A stretch of DNA of 64,000 nt from Durusdinium trenchii (taxonomy: Eukaryota > Sar > Dinophyceae > Suessiales > Symbiodiniaceae): assembly GCA_963970005.1 (NCBI GenBank), contig CAXAMN010026506.1:1-64000 (forward strand), written 5' to 3'. Every line of letters begins with the position of its first letter. Position 1 is the first letter of the stretch. Shown here piece after piece: positions 23,288-32,957 of this stretch. The notes under the pieces were generated by a model. That model was given only the letters and a program-made list of their open reading frames with translations. It was not told the origin of the DNA and did not search any database. Position numbers and translations under genes: made by a program.

Positions 23288-24648
23288 CAGGAGCGCTATT
23301 TTTGCACAAGGTTTCAGGTGTACTTTGGCAAAGGGGTCAATGGACCAATGTTGCTTAGGCAGAATCCAATTCCCATCAAAGCTGCTCCGGGCCCACCACC
23401 TGTGCTGGCAGCAAGTGGTTTGTTGGACACTCAAAGAAGCAAAGACTTCATAGCAAAGTGAAGAAGCATTTTTATTTCTCTAAAGCCTTCCAAAGCAATG
23501 CCTGCCACCCCCAAAGCACCGCCTGTGGGAGCAGTTAGTTCCAATGCTTGCAGCCCAGGATGTTACTCAATTGTTTTGTCAACTGCATTTTTCCCACAGG
23601 CCACAAGTGGCACCAGAATCTCGCCTTACTCCAAGGCAGGCCAGAAAGCCAAGGGTTACATTTGCACAGCGTTCTTACTTTTGTACCTTGCGTTCAGGGA
23701 CAGAGGCAAAGGCATGGGTGGCTCATCGATGCTGAGCCCTCACTTACAATCACCTGTTGCAGTTTCAGTTGAGCTTCAGATTGAACTCCATTTCACTCAG
23801 GCCTCACCGCAAAGCTCCACCACCAGGCTTTCAGCAGACAGCCCAGCTTTTCTGTTGCGATCTTACTTTTGCACTAACTTGGTTGGTTCCAAGGCCAGCT
23901 GATTGGTGGCCCTTCAGCAATGACCTGGAGGAGGCAGCTGCTGAGGATGAGCCAATGGAGTGAGGCAGCTGATGGCCCGAAGCCTGAGGATATACACAAG
24001 TGTTGCTGCATTTGCTGTCTGTTTCGCTGGCTGGGATTACTTTTGCACTTTGCGTGGCTTCATGTGGACTCACTTTTGCACCTTCCAGTGCGTTCAGTGG
24101 ACTTGGTTTTAGACTTTCCAGTCAAATCAGTTGTCAGCGGGTTTCTTTTGCCCTATACATATATATCTTAAATTGTATATTTTTGCGTAAATTTAGATAT
24201 AAGTTTAAACTTTCATGTAAAGTTTCAAGGTCACTTGAAAGTTTGATTGCAAACTTTCAACCAAAGTTTCAGGGTGACATGAAAATAAACAATGATTGTC
24301 TTTATAAAAATATGATTGTTTACCAAGAATATGTGTTTTGTAAGTTAAATGTGTTTTTAAACAACATTGTTTTGTGCTTTAACATGTTTATACAAAGACT
24401 ATGTGTGAATTGCACCTTTATGATGTGAAATTTGTGTATTGTTGTTGCATTACTTTTGCACTTTGATGCCAAACTTTCTTGTATCCTCAGCTGTGTGTGG
24501 ATCAAGTTGGGACGCAGGTGCATCAAAATAGATGTACATTTGGAAAGATTAAGGTGCCTTTAAAACAATCATGTTTCATTGACATATTGATTACACACAA
24601 TCAGTGTCATTGATAAACAGTGGACAGTCATGTGCTTTTCTGTTTACT
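23288..24648 (+). repeat. Internal direct duplication, copy 2
   Basis: Second copy of 21,551-22,784. It retains two extra blocks, each containing a CTTACTTTTGNA word, and ends at TGTGCTTTTCTG, after which the lysine-rich gene begins. Confidence 0.85.
23340..23966 (+). CDS. Unrecognised exons ending in an acidic tail
   Basis: Not a recognised protein. The frame holds LLRQNPIPIKAAPGPPPVLA near 23,355-23,415, then a stretch with APESRLTPRQARKPRVTFAQ near 23,600-23,660. It ends RPADWWPFSNDLEEAAAEDE, P, M, E and TGA at about 23,966. The same ending in the sister copy (stop near 21,911) argues for conservation of this C-terminus. Exon joins between these pieces could not be fixed. The local name 'acidic-tail gene' is descriptive only. 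Confidence 0.4.
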
Positions 24649-24682
24649 ATTCAAACTCATCATACTCCTGACTGTTGCAGCA

Positions 24683-25783
24683 ATGAAAAGGCCAGCAGCA
24701 GCATCAGAAGATGAATGGGTATCATCTTCAGGAGCACAACCCTTGGCCATAGAGTACACACAGAATGCAGAAGAAGAGGCTCCAAATACATCGAAGCCAA
24801 GCCCAAGCAAAAAAGCCAAAGCCAAACCAAAGCCAAAGCAGGCACCAAAAAAGAAGCCTGCTGCAAGTGTTACAACAAAGAAGCCCAGCACAAATGAACA
24901 GGAAGATGAAGGAGAAGGTGAAGAGGAAGAAGAAGTTGAAGAAGACCCAGAAGAGCCAGCAGATGAAACAGCGAAGAGAGATTACGCAAAGGCCAGAAAG
25001 TGTGCAAGGATGCTGAAGGATGAAAGCATTCCTTCTGACCTGTTGGATCTCTTCAAGGATGGTGCCAAAGCATCCAAACATCCACGCCTTTTCAAGACAG
25101 AATTTATCAATTCTGTGTTCACAAAGAACCAGATACTTCAGTGCAGGGCACAAAAGGTATGCCATACTCCATCATGTTGTGGCAGATCTTTCATGGCGAC
25201 GAAGCTGCCACGCAGCAGGCAGCTGCCAGGAATGACATCAAGGAAATCCAAGGTCTGTGGCATTTTGCCACCCAGGATACAGAGCAGACTTTGAAACTTG
25301 ATGGAGGCACTGGTGAACTAGACATTGAGCAATACAAAGCGATGGGGGCATGGATGGGGAGCAGGTCTTGGGCCTCAGGCGTTGATGATCACTTTGGGAA
25401 GAGCAGCTTGCCAAGCAGTCCAAGTGCGCCCAAAACAAAGCCGATGAAAGCTTTGATGGACAAGCCTGTTGCTTGGAAGGAAATTGAGCCAAAACTACAG
25501 TTGGGAAAGAGCTGCTTGCAGAAAATGACAAGACCAAGGTGATGGTGAGTTGGTGCAGAAGGTGAACGACACTATGGCAATTTTGCACGGCAATGAGCAA
25601 AAGATCAATGATGCTTTGCTGTGGAAAGAAATTCCTGATTCTGACATGCAGAAAGCAAAGCGCGAAGCTTTTCTACAACAGTTGATGGACCTGGACAGCT
25701 CAGCCAAAACAAATGAGCGCTATAAGAAGCTTCACACAATCTTCACCAAACCTCCCCAAGTTGAAATTGGAACAAGCTTGTAG
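24683..25783 (+). CDS. Lysine-rich/acidic nuclear-type protein of the 10-kb element
   Basis: Starts at the ATG at 24,683 directly after TTGCAG, giving MKRPAAASEDEW, then a Lys/Pro/Ala-rich block (KKAKAKPKPKQAPKKKPAAS) and a Glu-rich block (about 24,895-24,970). A predicted helical region follows with AKRDYAKARKCARMLKDE and KHPRLFKTEFINSVFTKNQ. The frame shifts by one near 25,150, where CAAAAGGTATGCC could be a donor site. Protein-like sequence then continues with IMLWQIFHGDEAATQQAAAR, and later AILHGNEQKINDALLWKEIP to a stop at 25,783. MKRPAAA-type starts on basic proteins are common in dinoflagellate gene models (from memory). A role in binding DNA or RNA is a guess from composition. Function unknown. 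Confidence 0.5.
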
Positions 25784-26131
25784 AAAGCAAAACATATCTG
25801 GCATGCTCCATGTGCCTTGCACACATGCCATGGAAATACTTTTGCTTCTCACACAGGGGTGTGGAATTGCTACATTACTTTTGCATTACTTTTGCACACT
25901 TGTGTGACATTTCACAGGGCCATGGTGAAATTGCATGTGTTTTGTCATTGGTGCTGCAGTCAGCTCTAAGGTTCATAGCCACATCTTGTTTTAGCAAGAC
26001 AACTCTAAGGTCCATAACCATTTTTTGTCCATAGCATTGTAAGTGAATTCACCCATGCAAATGTAATTAATTCAGCCACAGCTGCACTTTCCTTTCCATT
26101 TAGGATTTCCATTTCCTTGCCATCTTTGGCC

Positions 26132-26836
26132 ATGTCTGCGCCTCCTGCCAAAAGAGCCTGTCTTGGCCAAAGGCAGAAGCTGCAAGCTTTAGCAGCATCA
26201 CAAGGCCCTTGTGCGCTGCCCACATCTGAATTGGCTCTTCACCTCCAAGAGCAATGGTCTTGGGGGGTCTTGTCAGCGCAGGCACTTCAAAAGATTGCCA
26301 CGCTAGCAGTCAGGGATATGAAGACTGCCAAAGCCAACAATGTTCCTGAGCCATTGAGCAAGCTTGCTGAATTGGGAAGCAGAGGTGCTTTCAGCAACAA
26401 TTGCAACCGAGATATGCAGAATCTGATTGAACAGAAATCAAAGGTACCACACCCTTTGCAACTCAAGTTGCCCTTCAAGGGTAGTACGCATTTGCAACGC
26501 ATACTGTTGCCTCATGAGATGTTCCACTGTATGTGGAAGAACTACAATGGGTATTTTACAACCTATTTCATTCCAGGGTTGAGCAAAGATGGCTGCAGTT
26601 CTGGAAGCGTTTTGAGCAGCATCCATGCATGGTGGCCCCTTGCAGAGCCTGCTTCGACTATACCACTCGCTTTACTGTGGGACGCTGTGCCCACAGTTTC
26701 AGTGGGCAAAGTCTGGGCCAAGTGCCAATTGTGCTCCTCTTGGCATGCCCATGTGGCTTTTGCAAACCGATCTCTGGCCTTACTGTTGCACTCTAGGGTG
26801 TACTTTCTCATGTGGATTTACTTTTGCGCTTCCTAG
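26132..26836 (+). pseudogene. N-terminal half of a multi-copy dinoflagellate protein family
   Basis: Starts MSAPPAKRACLGQRQKLQAL at 26,132 in the plus frame. Recognisable blocks follow: LHLQEQWSWGVLSAQALQKI, PLSKLAELG...NNCNRDMQNL, LKLPFKGSTHLQRI and LLPHEMFHCMWKNYN. A short GTATTTT...TTCCAG segment (26,551-26,576) behaves as an intron: removing it joins the frame to VEQRWLQFWKRFEQHPCM. Past 26,625 the frame must change again to reach the block TIPLALLWDAVPTVSVGKVW (about 26,655-26,715), so at least one frameshift is present. The rest of this family would be expected downstream on the same strand, but its likely continuation is found reversed at 20.1-21.1 kb. Function unknown. Confidence 0.5.
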
Positions 26837-26879
26837 GGTGTACTTTCTCATGTGGCTTTACGTTTTTGCCCTACTTTTG

Positions 26880-27066
26880 CAAAGGGCCAACCAAAGCAGC
26901 TGGTTGGAGAGCTGAACCAATGTGGTTCTTGGATGGTCAGCCCCTTGAGGAGATCATGTCCTATGAGCATCGAGAGTTTCTTGATTGCATTTTGGAATGT
27001 CTTTGTAAGAGAGGTTTTGATTTTGCACCAGTCTCTGAAGTGTTGTGCTTTGACTTGAAGCTGTGA
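26880..27066 (+). CDS. Unrecognised short exon
   Basis: A frame with EPMWFLDGQPLEEIMSYEHR and REFLDCILECLCKRGFDF reaches a stop at 27,066. Composition is protein-like, but the upstream boundary lies in a stretch with three ACTTTTGC words and cannot be set. It could be the terminal exon of the gene begun at 26,132 or a separate fragment. Confidence 0.35.
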
Positions 27067-27327
27067 TCCCAGGATCCCTGGTGCTTGGCTTTTGGAAGAA
27101 GCCCACTTCTCATGTCTTCCCTTGGCTGACTAGTGGGACTGGTGCAAAAGTAAAGCCAAAGTGACACTGCAGCAAAAGGGCCAAGCAAAGTGGGCAGGTA
27201 ACAGGCAGCATGCAACAGGCACAGTCTACACAAAGGTTTCCAGCATTGCGAGCCCACCCATCATATGGCCACCTCCTGCCTTGCCCTTTACAGCTACCCT
27301 TATGCTCAGCCATCATTGCTGCGGTAT

Positions 27328-27936
27328 TTACACAAAAGTTGAAACGTGTAAAAGTAATGCCGCAACTGCAAAAGGAATTTCACGCCAAGAATCTTCAGAG
27401 TTCTCGCATTCTGAAAGAGATCTTTTCCTTCCAAGACCTGAGCCAGCTGGAGCTGGCTCAGAATCTGGTCCTGGTGGTGTGCTTGCTGGAGCTGGCTCAG
27501 GCTCTGGTCCTGGTGGTGTTCTTAGCGCGGCTGGCTCAGGCTCTGGTGTGGTTGCTGGCGCCGCGCTTGGAGGTGGTACTGGTGGCGCATTTGGAGGTGG
27601 TGGGCTTGGAGGTGGTAGTGGTTCTGAGTATACTGAGGCTGCTGCAGGGATGGGTGTGCATGCAAAAGGTGAAATTGGTTCACTTGCTAGTTTGCAGATT
27701 GTGGGGTTGTCTTGTGCTAGCCAAACAGCATTGAGGTGGCCACACAAAGTGTCCAATTGCCCTTGGGTCAGGCCTTTGTAATGGAGATATGCCGAGTTGT
27801 GTGATGTGCAACAGAATATCTTTATGAACTTGGGTTTCCCAAGGCCTAGTCCCATGATCCAGCCCTCCACCTCCTTCCACTGCATCCAATGTGGAAGGTT
27901 TCTAATGTACAGCCGCCCATGCTGCACAGTGGTCAT
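27328..27936 (-). CDS. RRM-domain protein with proline-rich tail (element gene)
   Basis: ATG at 27,936 gives MTTVQHGRLYIRNLPHWM. LYIRNL at residues 9-14 fits the RNP2 strand of an RNA-recognition motif, and SAYLHYKGLTQGQLDTLC at about 48-66 fits the RNP1 strand and second helix. The classic RNP1 aromatics are weak, so RNA binding is likely but not certain. Residues about 100-165 are a Pro/Ala/Glu-rich linker (PPPSPPPPNAPP) with repeats of PEPEPAP type, followed by GLGRKRSLSECENSE, a possible nuclear signal. The final ~20 residues run into TGCAAAAGTAA-type motif sequence, so the true 3' end may lie at a splice site before it. It is followed upstream on the same strand by the lysine-rich gene at 28.5-29.3 kb. 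Confidence 0.6.
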   Translation of the reverse strand: MTTVQHGRLYIRNLPHWMQWKEVEGWIMGLGLGKPKFIKIFCCTSHNSAYLHYKGLTQGQLDTLCGHLNAVWLAQDNPTICKLASEPISPFACTPIPAAASVYSEPLPPPSPPPPNAPPVPPPSAAPATTPEPEPAALRTPPGPEPEPAPASTPPGPDSEPAPAGSGLGRKRSLSECENSEDSWREIPFAVAALLLHVSTFV

Positions 27937-28476
27937 GATAGGAAAACTGTGTTGTCAGTGATTTTTTGTTAAGGAACTGATTGTTTTGTGACGGTAAGTG
28001 GTCACTGATTTCTTGTGATTTGATGGTTTGTGACTTGTTTTGTGGTTGACTCTAAATTCCTGTTGTGCAAATTGGAAAGCATGTGTGTGTGTGAAAGCTA
28101 TTGAGTAGCTACTGTGTGCTCCTGTGTTGTATCTGTGCAGCTAGTTCTGTGTATAGCTGTGTACCTATAATCTTTCTTGCTTTCTTGGTGCTTGAGCAGA
28201 CAAAAGGCAGAAGTAACAAACTGAAGCCCCACAGAGTGCAGAAGTAACAAAAGTGACAGATGAACAAAAGTTTGCAAAAGGTTTTACAAATGCAAAAATA
28301 ATACAAATGCAAAAGTTTGCTTTGTGAAAGCAATGCGCAGCCTCTTTTTCACCCCTCAGCAAGACAGATGTCTTATGCATTTGGATCCACCACTATGCCA
28401 GCATCGATGTCTGCAGACACGTTTTGGCACGCTGCCCTGGCCAGGTCAACAGCCTCCTCTTCAGTCTTGCCAGCAT

Positions 28477-29301
28477 TCAAGGCATCTCTATTTGCCTCAG
28501 CATAGGCAGAGCTTGTCTTTCTGTGCTTAAAGTCTTAAAGGTGGCCTTGAGACCACATGCAGTTTTTGGCTTTGGTTTAGCTTTTGCCTTTGCTTTGCCC
28601 TTGCCTGCAGATTTGGCTTTGGCTTTGGCCTTTGCCTGTCCCTTTTTCTTGTTCCTCTTCACTGGGGAAATGGTCTTCTGAAGCATCCATTGCCTCAACT
28701 CATCCAATTCATCAGCTGACATACCCAATTGAGACAAACCTTTAGAAGATGTAGCTGCAGCGCCACCAACTGCTTTTGAACAACTTGAAGTGGATGCAAT
28801 ACCCTTGGTCTTCTTTGGTGTGGTAGCATCACTTACCTTGGTGCTCAAAATCTTCTTGAAGATGGACTCATCAGTTGAAGCAGGCTCTGGAGCATCTGTT
28901 GCATCTGCAGGCTTTGGGTCTCCTGCAACTCCAGGAGCGACTTCTTCACCCTGTCCCTTCTCCAAGTCAATGATCTCCTTCTCTGTGGTCGATGCTTTCC
29001 TCATAGAGGTGGCATATTTGCTGCCAGAAGCTTTCAACTCTCGGTATTGTGAGCTTGAGATTCTGATCTGTTGGTCCACCATGTCGATGAAATCTGTATC
29101 GCAATGTTTTGTATAGTTCAGCCTCTTCTGCTTGTCCCTGGCCAATGCAGCTATAGATTGCCTCAACTTTTTGGAACTAATGACGCCATTGGGACACACT
29201 GCAAACAGGTGTCTGCTCAAAAGGGCCATGTGGCCAGAAAAAAATGTTGGATCTGGTGATGTCTTCAGTTGATTGCCATTGCCCAGCAACAACCTGCTCA
29301 A
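28477..29301 (-). CDS. Lysine-rich protein with basic C-terminal block (element gene)
   Basis: A 275-codon open frame. Its N-terminal third holds SSKKLRQSIAALARDKQKRL and DTDFIDMVDQQIRISSSQYR, helical and probably a small folded domain. The centre is Ala/Pro/Ser-rich, with TDESIFKKILSTK. The C-terminal part has LSADELDELRQWMLQ-like sequence followed by repeats of KAKAKAKSAGKGKAKAKAKP. A sequence resembling a splice donor (CCAAGGTAAGTGATG) lies inside the open frame, so an alternative exon end near 28,833 is possible. The true start may be the internal Met of MALLSRHLFAVCPNG. No enzyme motif was seen. By analogy with transposon companions it could bind the element's ends, which is inference. 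Confidence 0.5.
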   Translation of the reverse strand: MSRLLLGNGNQLKTSPDPTFFSGHMALLSRHLFAVCPNGVISSKKLRQSIAALARDKQKRLNYTKHCDTDFIDMVDQQIRISSSQYRELKASGSKYATSMRKASTTEKEIIDLEKGQGEEVAPGVAGDPKPADATDAPEPASTDESIFKKILSTKVSDATTPKKTKGIASTSSCSKAVGGAAATSSKGLSQLGMSADELDELRQWMLQKTISPVKRNKKKGQAKAKAKAKSAGKGKAKAKAKPKPKTACGLKATFKTLSTERQALPMLRQIEMP

Positions 29302-29892
29302 ATCCCAAGTGCCTTCTCTGACTCAAAGATTCCCAAAACACTTCTGCAAGTCTGCAACCCCCACACATGGGCCCGGACACAGCCTGCTCCTCTTCATGGC
29401 TGTGCACACAGATGGAAAGGTGAATAAAACATAACTAGTGGTTGTGACAATCATGTGTTCCGTGCAAAATGTTTGTTCTGTGAGCTTTGCTGTGCATCGC
29501 TGTGAACATGACATGTGCTGCAACATACTTGTTCTGTGAATTTTGCTGTGCGTGTGAACATGAAAGTTCTGGCTTCCAAATAGTTCAGAAGCCAAAAAGT
29601 AAGTCACACAAGTGGAGAAAGTGACAAAGCGAACTCTGAAACACAAAAGTATAGTTCAACACACGCACAGGTGCACAAGTAATTCCACAGCCCACAAGTG
29701 CAAAAGTAATGCCAACACATGCAGGAAAAAAGTAATCCCAAAGCAAAACGACACAGTAATCTCATCAACTTTCTTTTCTTTTCTATGCATTATAATGTCA
29801 ATTCTCTAAGGGTTAACTTTGAGATAAAAAAGCAATTATCTCTAAATAGATACCTCTATTTTTTAAATTGCCTCAGAAAGTTAAGGATAGTT

Positions 29893-29940
29893 ATATAGAG
29901 TTATCTAATTCCTCAGAATTGTCTTAACTGATCTATAGGG
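29893..29940 (-). repeat. Right terminal inverted repeat, 10-kb element
   Basis: Reverse complement starts CCCTATAGATCAGTTAAGAC and continues through GAGGAATTAGATAACT, matching the left end with a few substitutions and one indel. Confidence 0.85.
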
Positions 29941-30760
29941 CAATAAACATTGGAAAGGCGCCAGGGCCTCTGATGAAAATTCCTTCTAGGAAGCAGGCGG
30001 CCTCTGCGAAGACGCCAGGAACTCCAAAGTGATGGGGCGACATGGCCAATGTGGCATTTGCCGTTGACGGCGTTTTGCAAGGTTGCGCGTTGAAGAGTTG
30101 AGGACGCCCGGGCGCCAAACAAGTAGGTCAACCTCTGTGATGAACGCCATGAAAGGCAAGGCAGCCTTGCCGGTGAGCCTTCTTCTGTTGCAGGTCGGGC
30201 GCTCGCGGCAATCCAAAGGGTTGGCTTTGTGCAAATCTCTTAGAAAAAAATGTCTTCTGGATGCTCCAGGCCCGAGCCAACTGAGGTAAAAATTTATTGC
30301 TGAGGCCTCCCTCTTCGGGTTCTCCCCAGGTGGAGTTTTTGCCGGCGCGTTCCGCAAATTCTGCGCCCGTATTGAAACTGTGAGGGGCGCCATCTGCAGG
30401 CACGCCTTCCTTCCAAAGCTAAAGGCAACAAAGTTTGTGGATAGAACCCTGCGCACCAATTCTGGCTTCTATCTCTTGCCACTTGTGCAAAACCTTGTGA
30501 GGCACTCGCGCCGAGAGATCTTCCAAAGCCCCAGACCTCTTGAACGGGCCCTGCGCCGATTCTATTGGCAGCAGGCCCAACTTCGAAAACAATCGCTACC
30601 TACCAAGACCGCATCGATCCCGGCAGATGCTTGAGCGCCATGGGCCGCAACCAAGCCCTGATCTCCTGATCCTTACGAGATAGGGGTTGGGCTGGGGCTC
30701 GTCCGCCTGGGTTAGCGCCGTTGAAGCTGAGTTTAAGGGGTTCTTTCAGGTGCACCGTCC
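29941..30760 (-). pseudogene. Minus-strand gene interrupted by the 10-kb element (upstream part)
   Basis: I do not recognise the protein. Exon-like frames, right to left: about 30,620-30,760 (TVHLKEPLKLSFNGANPGG to a GTAGGT donor at 30,603); about 30,450-30,590 (KLGLLPIESAQGPFKR, then ARVPHKVLHKWQEIEARIGA); about 30,150-30,400 (EGVPADGAPHSFNTGAEFAE and LPQLARAWSIQKTFFSKRFA); and a last piece after CTTCCTAG at about 29,985 (KEFSSEALAPFQCLLS) running into the element's right end. The frame of the last piece stays open into 19,693 when the element is removed. The splice pattern is approximate. Confidence 0.45.
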
Positions 30761-31246
30761 AGTTGGCAGGGGGAAGGGGCAATTGCGACACGCAAGCAAA
30801 GCTTGCGCTGGGCTGCGGGCATTGGAATTGGCGTTGGGCTCGATATGGTGTCCGGAACAGGCTGTTTGTCAGGGTCGATTGGGTTTTGTGGGTTTTGTGG
30901 GTTTTGTGTTCAGAACATGCTGTTTGCCGTGTGTTTTGTGAGGCCTCGTGGAGATGGAATGGGGATAGGTTCGTACTGCAAATCTTTGGCGCAAACAAGC
31001 CACAAAACCTTCTGCTTGCTTACGCAGATTCTTCTCGTTGCGTTGATGATTGGTGAACAGTCGCTTGTGGACCAACAAGCCCATGGACCAAGCTGGGCAG
31101 GAATCTGTCTGTAGGAGTGACGAAAGAGCACACAGACAGGCTCCATTGGAAACGCGCGCAGCTACCGTCACCAGGAGTCGTGTCTCGAAATGCGTGGAGA
31201 GTGGAAAGCGCTAGACCCTGCACGGAACTCCGCCTGAGCTTGGCGT

Positions 31247-31507
31247 GTGGCCAACTTCCAACAAGCGTCAAAATCAATTTCGCGAAGCCTCAAATGTGTC
31301 ACAGATGAACTTGAGGAACCCGAGCCTGATGATGATGATGATGATGATGATGACGATGACGAGTCTGAAGCTTTTGCCTTGGGCTGCGTGCTTGCAGGCA
31401 ACATGTTGAAGAAGAACAAGGAACCCGTGTGGGCCTCGCAGATTTTATTGGTATCTTTGATGTTGTCACAAGCAAAGCAGAGCGGCAGTTCCCAAGACCG
31501 TTACTGA
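31247..31507 (+). CDS. Possible exon with poly-aspartate run
   Basis: A plus frame reads VTDELEEPEPD, a run of eleven Asp from a (GAT)n microsatellite (31,328-31,362), then ESEAFALGCVLAGNMLKKNK. The acidic context on both sides of the run makes this frame more credible than the poly-Ser frame of the other strand. There is no homologue and no clear splice signal, so it may be only an unstable repeat. Confidence 0.3.
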   Translation: MANFQQASKSISRSLKCVTDELEEPEPDDDDDDDDDDDESEAFALGCVLAGNMLKKNKEPVWASQILLVSLMLSQAKQSGSSQDRY

Positions 31508-32957
31508 CTTGACGATCCTCGCGCCTCGCGCAGAACGAGCAAATCTCGCGCCAAGCAATCCTTCTGTGCCTCATGGTCTGAATGCTTTTTCCAAAATGCA
31601 GCGTGCCCACTTCTGCAACTCGCACGCCGTGTCCTCCAAAAATGCAGGCTTCAACCCACCATCTTGAAACTCATCGCAACCCTTACAAAAATCAACAAAA
31701 CGAGCAATCTTCGTCTGCTGGCGCTGCGGACCTTCTGGAAACATTCATGGCGCTTTGTCATGATATGCTGGACACACTGGCATCGTCTATGATGCTTCTT
31801 ACTCAGACAATTGGTGGCAACATGCACCCACGCAGTCTCGAACAAAAAAGCAACCGCTACCACGTCGAGGCAAACAACCAGAGCAGCTTAGCAGCTTGCG
31901 CATTTTCCAAGGGGTCAACGTCTGCAAAGCGGCAGCGCAAGTGGCAAAAGTGCCGCATTTGCTTGCAAGCAACTCCCCAAGACGCAGCAGCTGTAAAATA
32001 TTGAACCTTTGATCCGCAGAAAAGACTGGGGGGCTTGCCTGCAACAGGCTCCGTTGATTCAAGCGCTAAAAAAATAGTGCCTTTTTCTGTGGGCTCCATT
32101 CTTGCAACAACGAAGTGACATGTCTGGTCATATACTGCGACACAGGATTCACAAATGGTGTTTGCACGGCGGACCAGCCTACCCTTTGCAACAGCTGGGG
32201 GCAAGAACCGCCGAATCCTTTACAGAGACCTGTTGCACGTGTCTGTTCGAAAGTCTTGTGGTGCTTTTTCAAGCCAAGGTCTGACCAAGACAGCGCCAAA
32301 GCTGTTCGACATTGGTCGAGCGGCTTGTTCTAGCGCCCGATGTAGCTTTGACAGCGTGACCAAAAAGAAATCATCCAGCTGGGGCCTTATTCGCACCAAA
32401 TCCAAATAAACGGGTTCGTATGGGCGAATCTAGATCTCTGTAAATCAAGCTATCTTTCCTTTCCCGCATGGCTTGACGTCACACGTGGCTTGACTCGACG
32501 AGCAAGAACGAATATACTGTATCTGCAAGCCGCAATATCACACTGGAGCCGACAAACTTGCCCAAGCACTCCAAAAAGATACCATCATGCACAGTTGGTA
32601 AGGCAAAAGATGCTAGCATCAACCGTTGCGGCATCACTCGCATCACCAAGGATGTCATAGCGCTAAATGTTGCGACCACTTTTTCGCTCCAAAACTGTTT
32701 TTTTGTTCGACTCCCTCCCCTCACCCCCGCTAAAACTCACTTGGTTTGCACAGGCTTTCGTACCAGTCACACACCACAGTTATATGATCTTAACATTGCA
32801 TGCATACCTATCATGTATATTACATCTGTGATTGTATTCCCTCCTACTTCGTTCAGAGCTAAAAGGCAAATCGGGCCACAACAAAGAACACAGTGCGCCG
32901 TTCCAAAGCAGCGCACGCTCATGGTAGACGGTCCCATCAGGGTGACCTAAGCCACAA
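31508..32957. other. Interval with weak coding signal only
   Basis: The minus strand holds two competing protein-like frames near 31,860-32,060 (FNILQLLRLGELLASKCG and ASWGVACKQMRHFCHLRCRF). Neither can be tied to splice sites or a known domain. The rest shows nothing supportable. Confidence 0.3.

Larger units (their letters stand above)
19694..29940. mobile_element. 10.25-kb terminal-inverted-repeat element with several genes
   Basis: Both ends begin CCCTATAGATCAGTTAAG (left at 19,694; right, read inward on the minus strand, from 29,940), and about 40 of the first 45 bases match. Inside the ends are AT-rich blocks with repeated GATAACT/AGTTATC words (19,715-19,890; 29,810-29,930), typical of subterminal transposase sites. 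No flanking direct repeat is obvious; TATA next to the GATC is shared by both ends but is palindromic, so the target duplication is unresolved. Contents: minus-strand family fragment (20.1-21.1 kb), duplicated acidic exon blocks (21.55-22.78 and 23.29-24.65 kb), lysine-rich gene (24.7-25.8), family N-terminal part (26.1-26.8), RRM gene (27.3-27.9) and lysine-rich gene (28.5-29.3). No transposase was recognised; one may be among the unknown genes. Confidence 0.8.
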
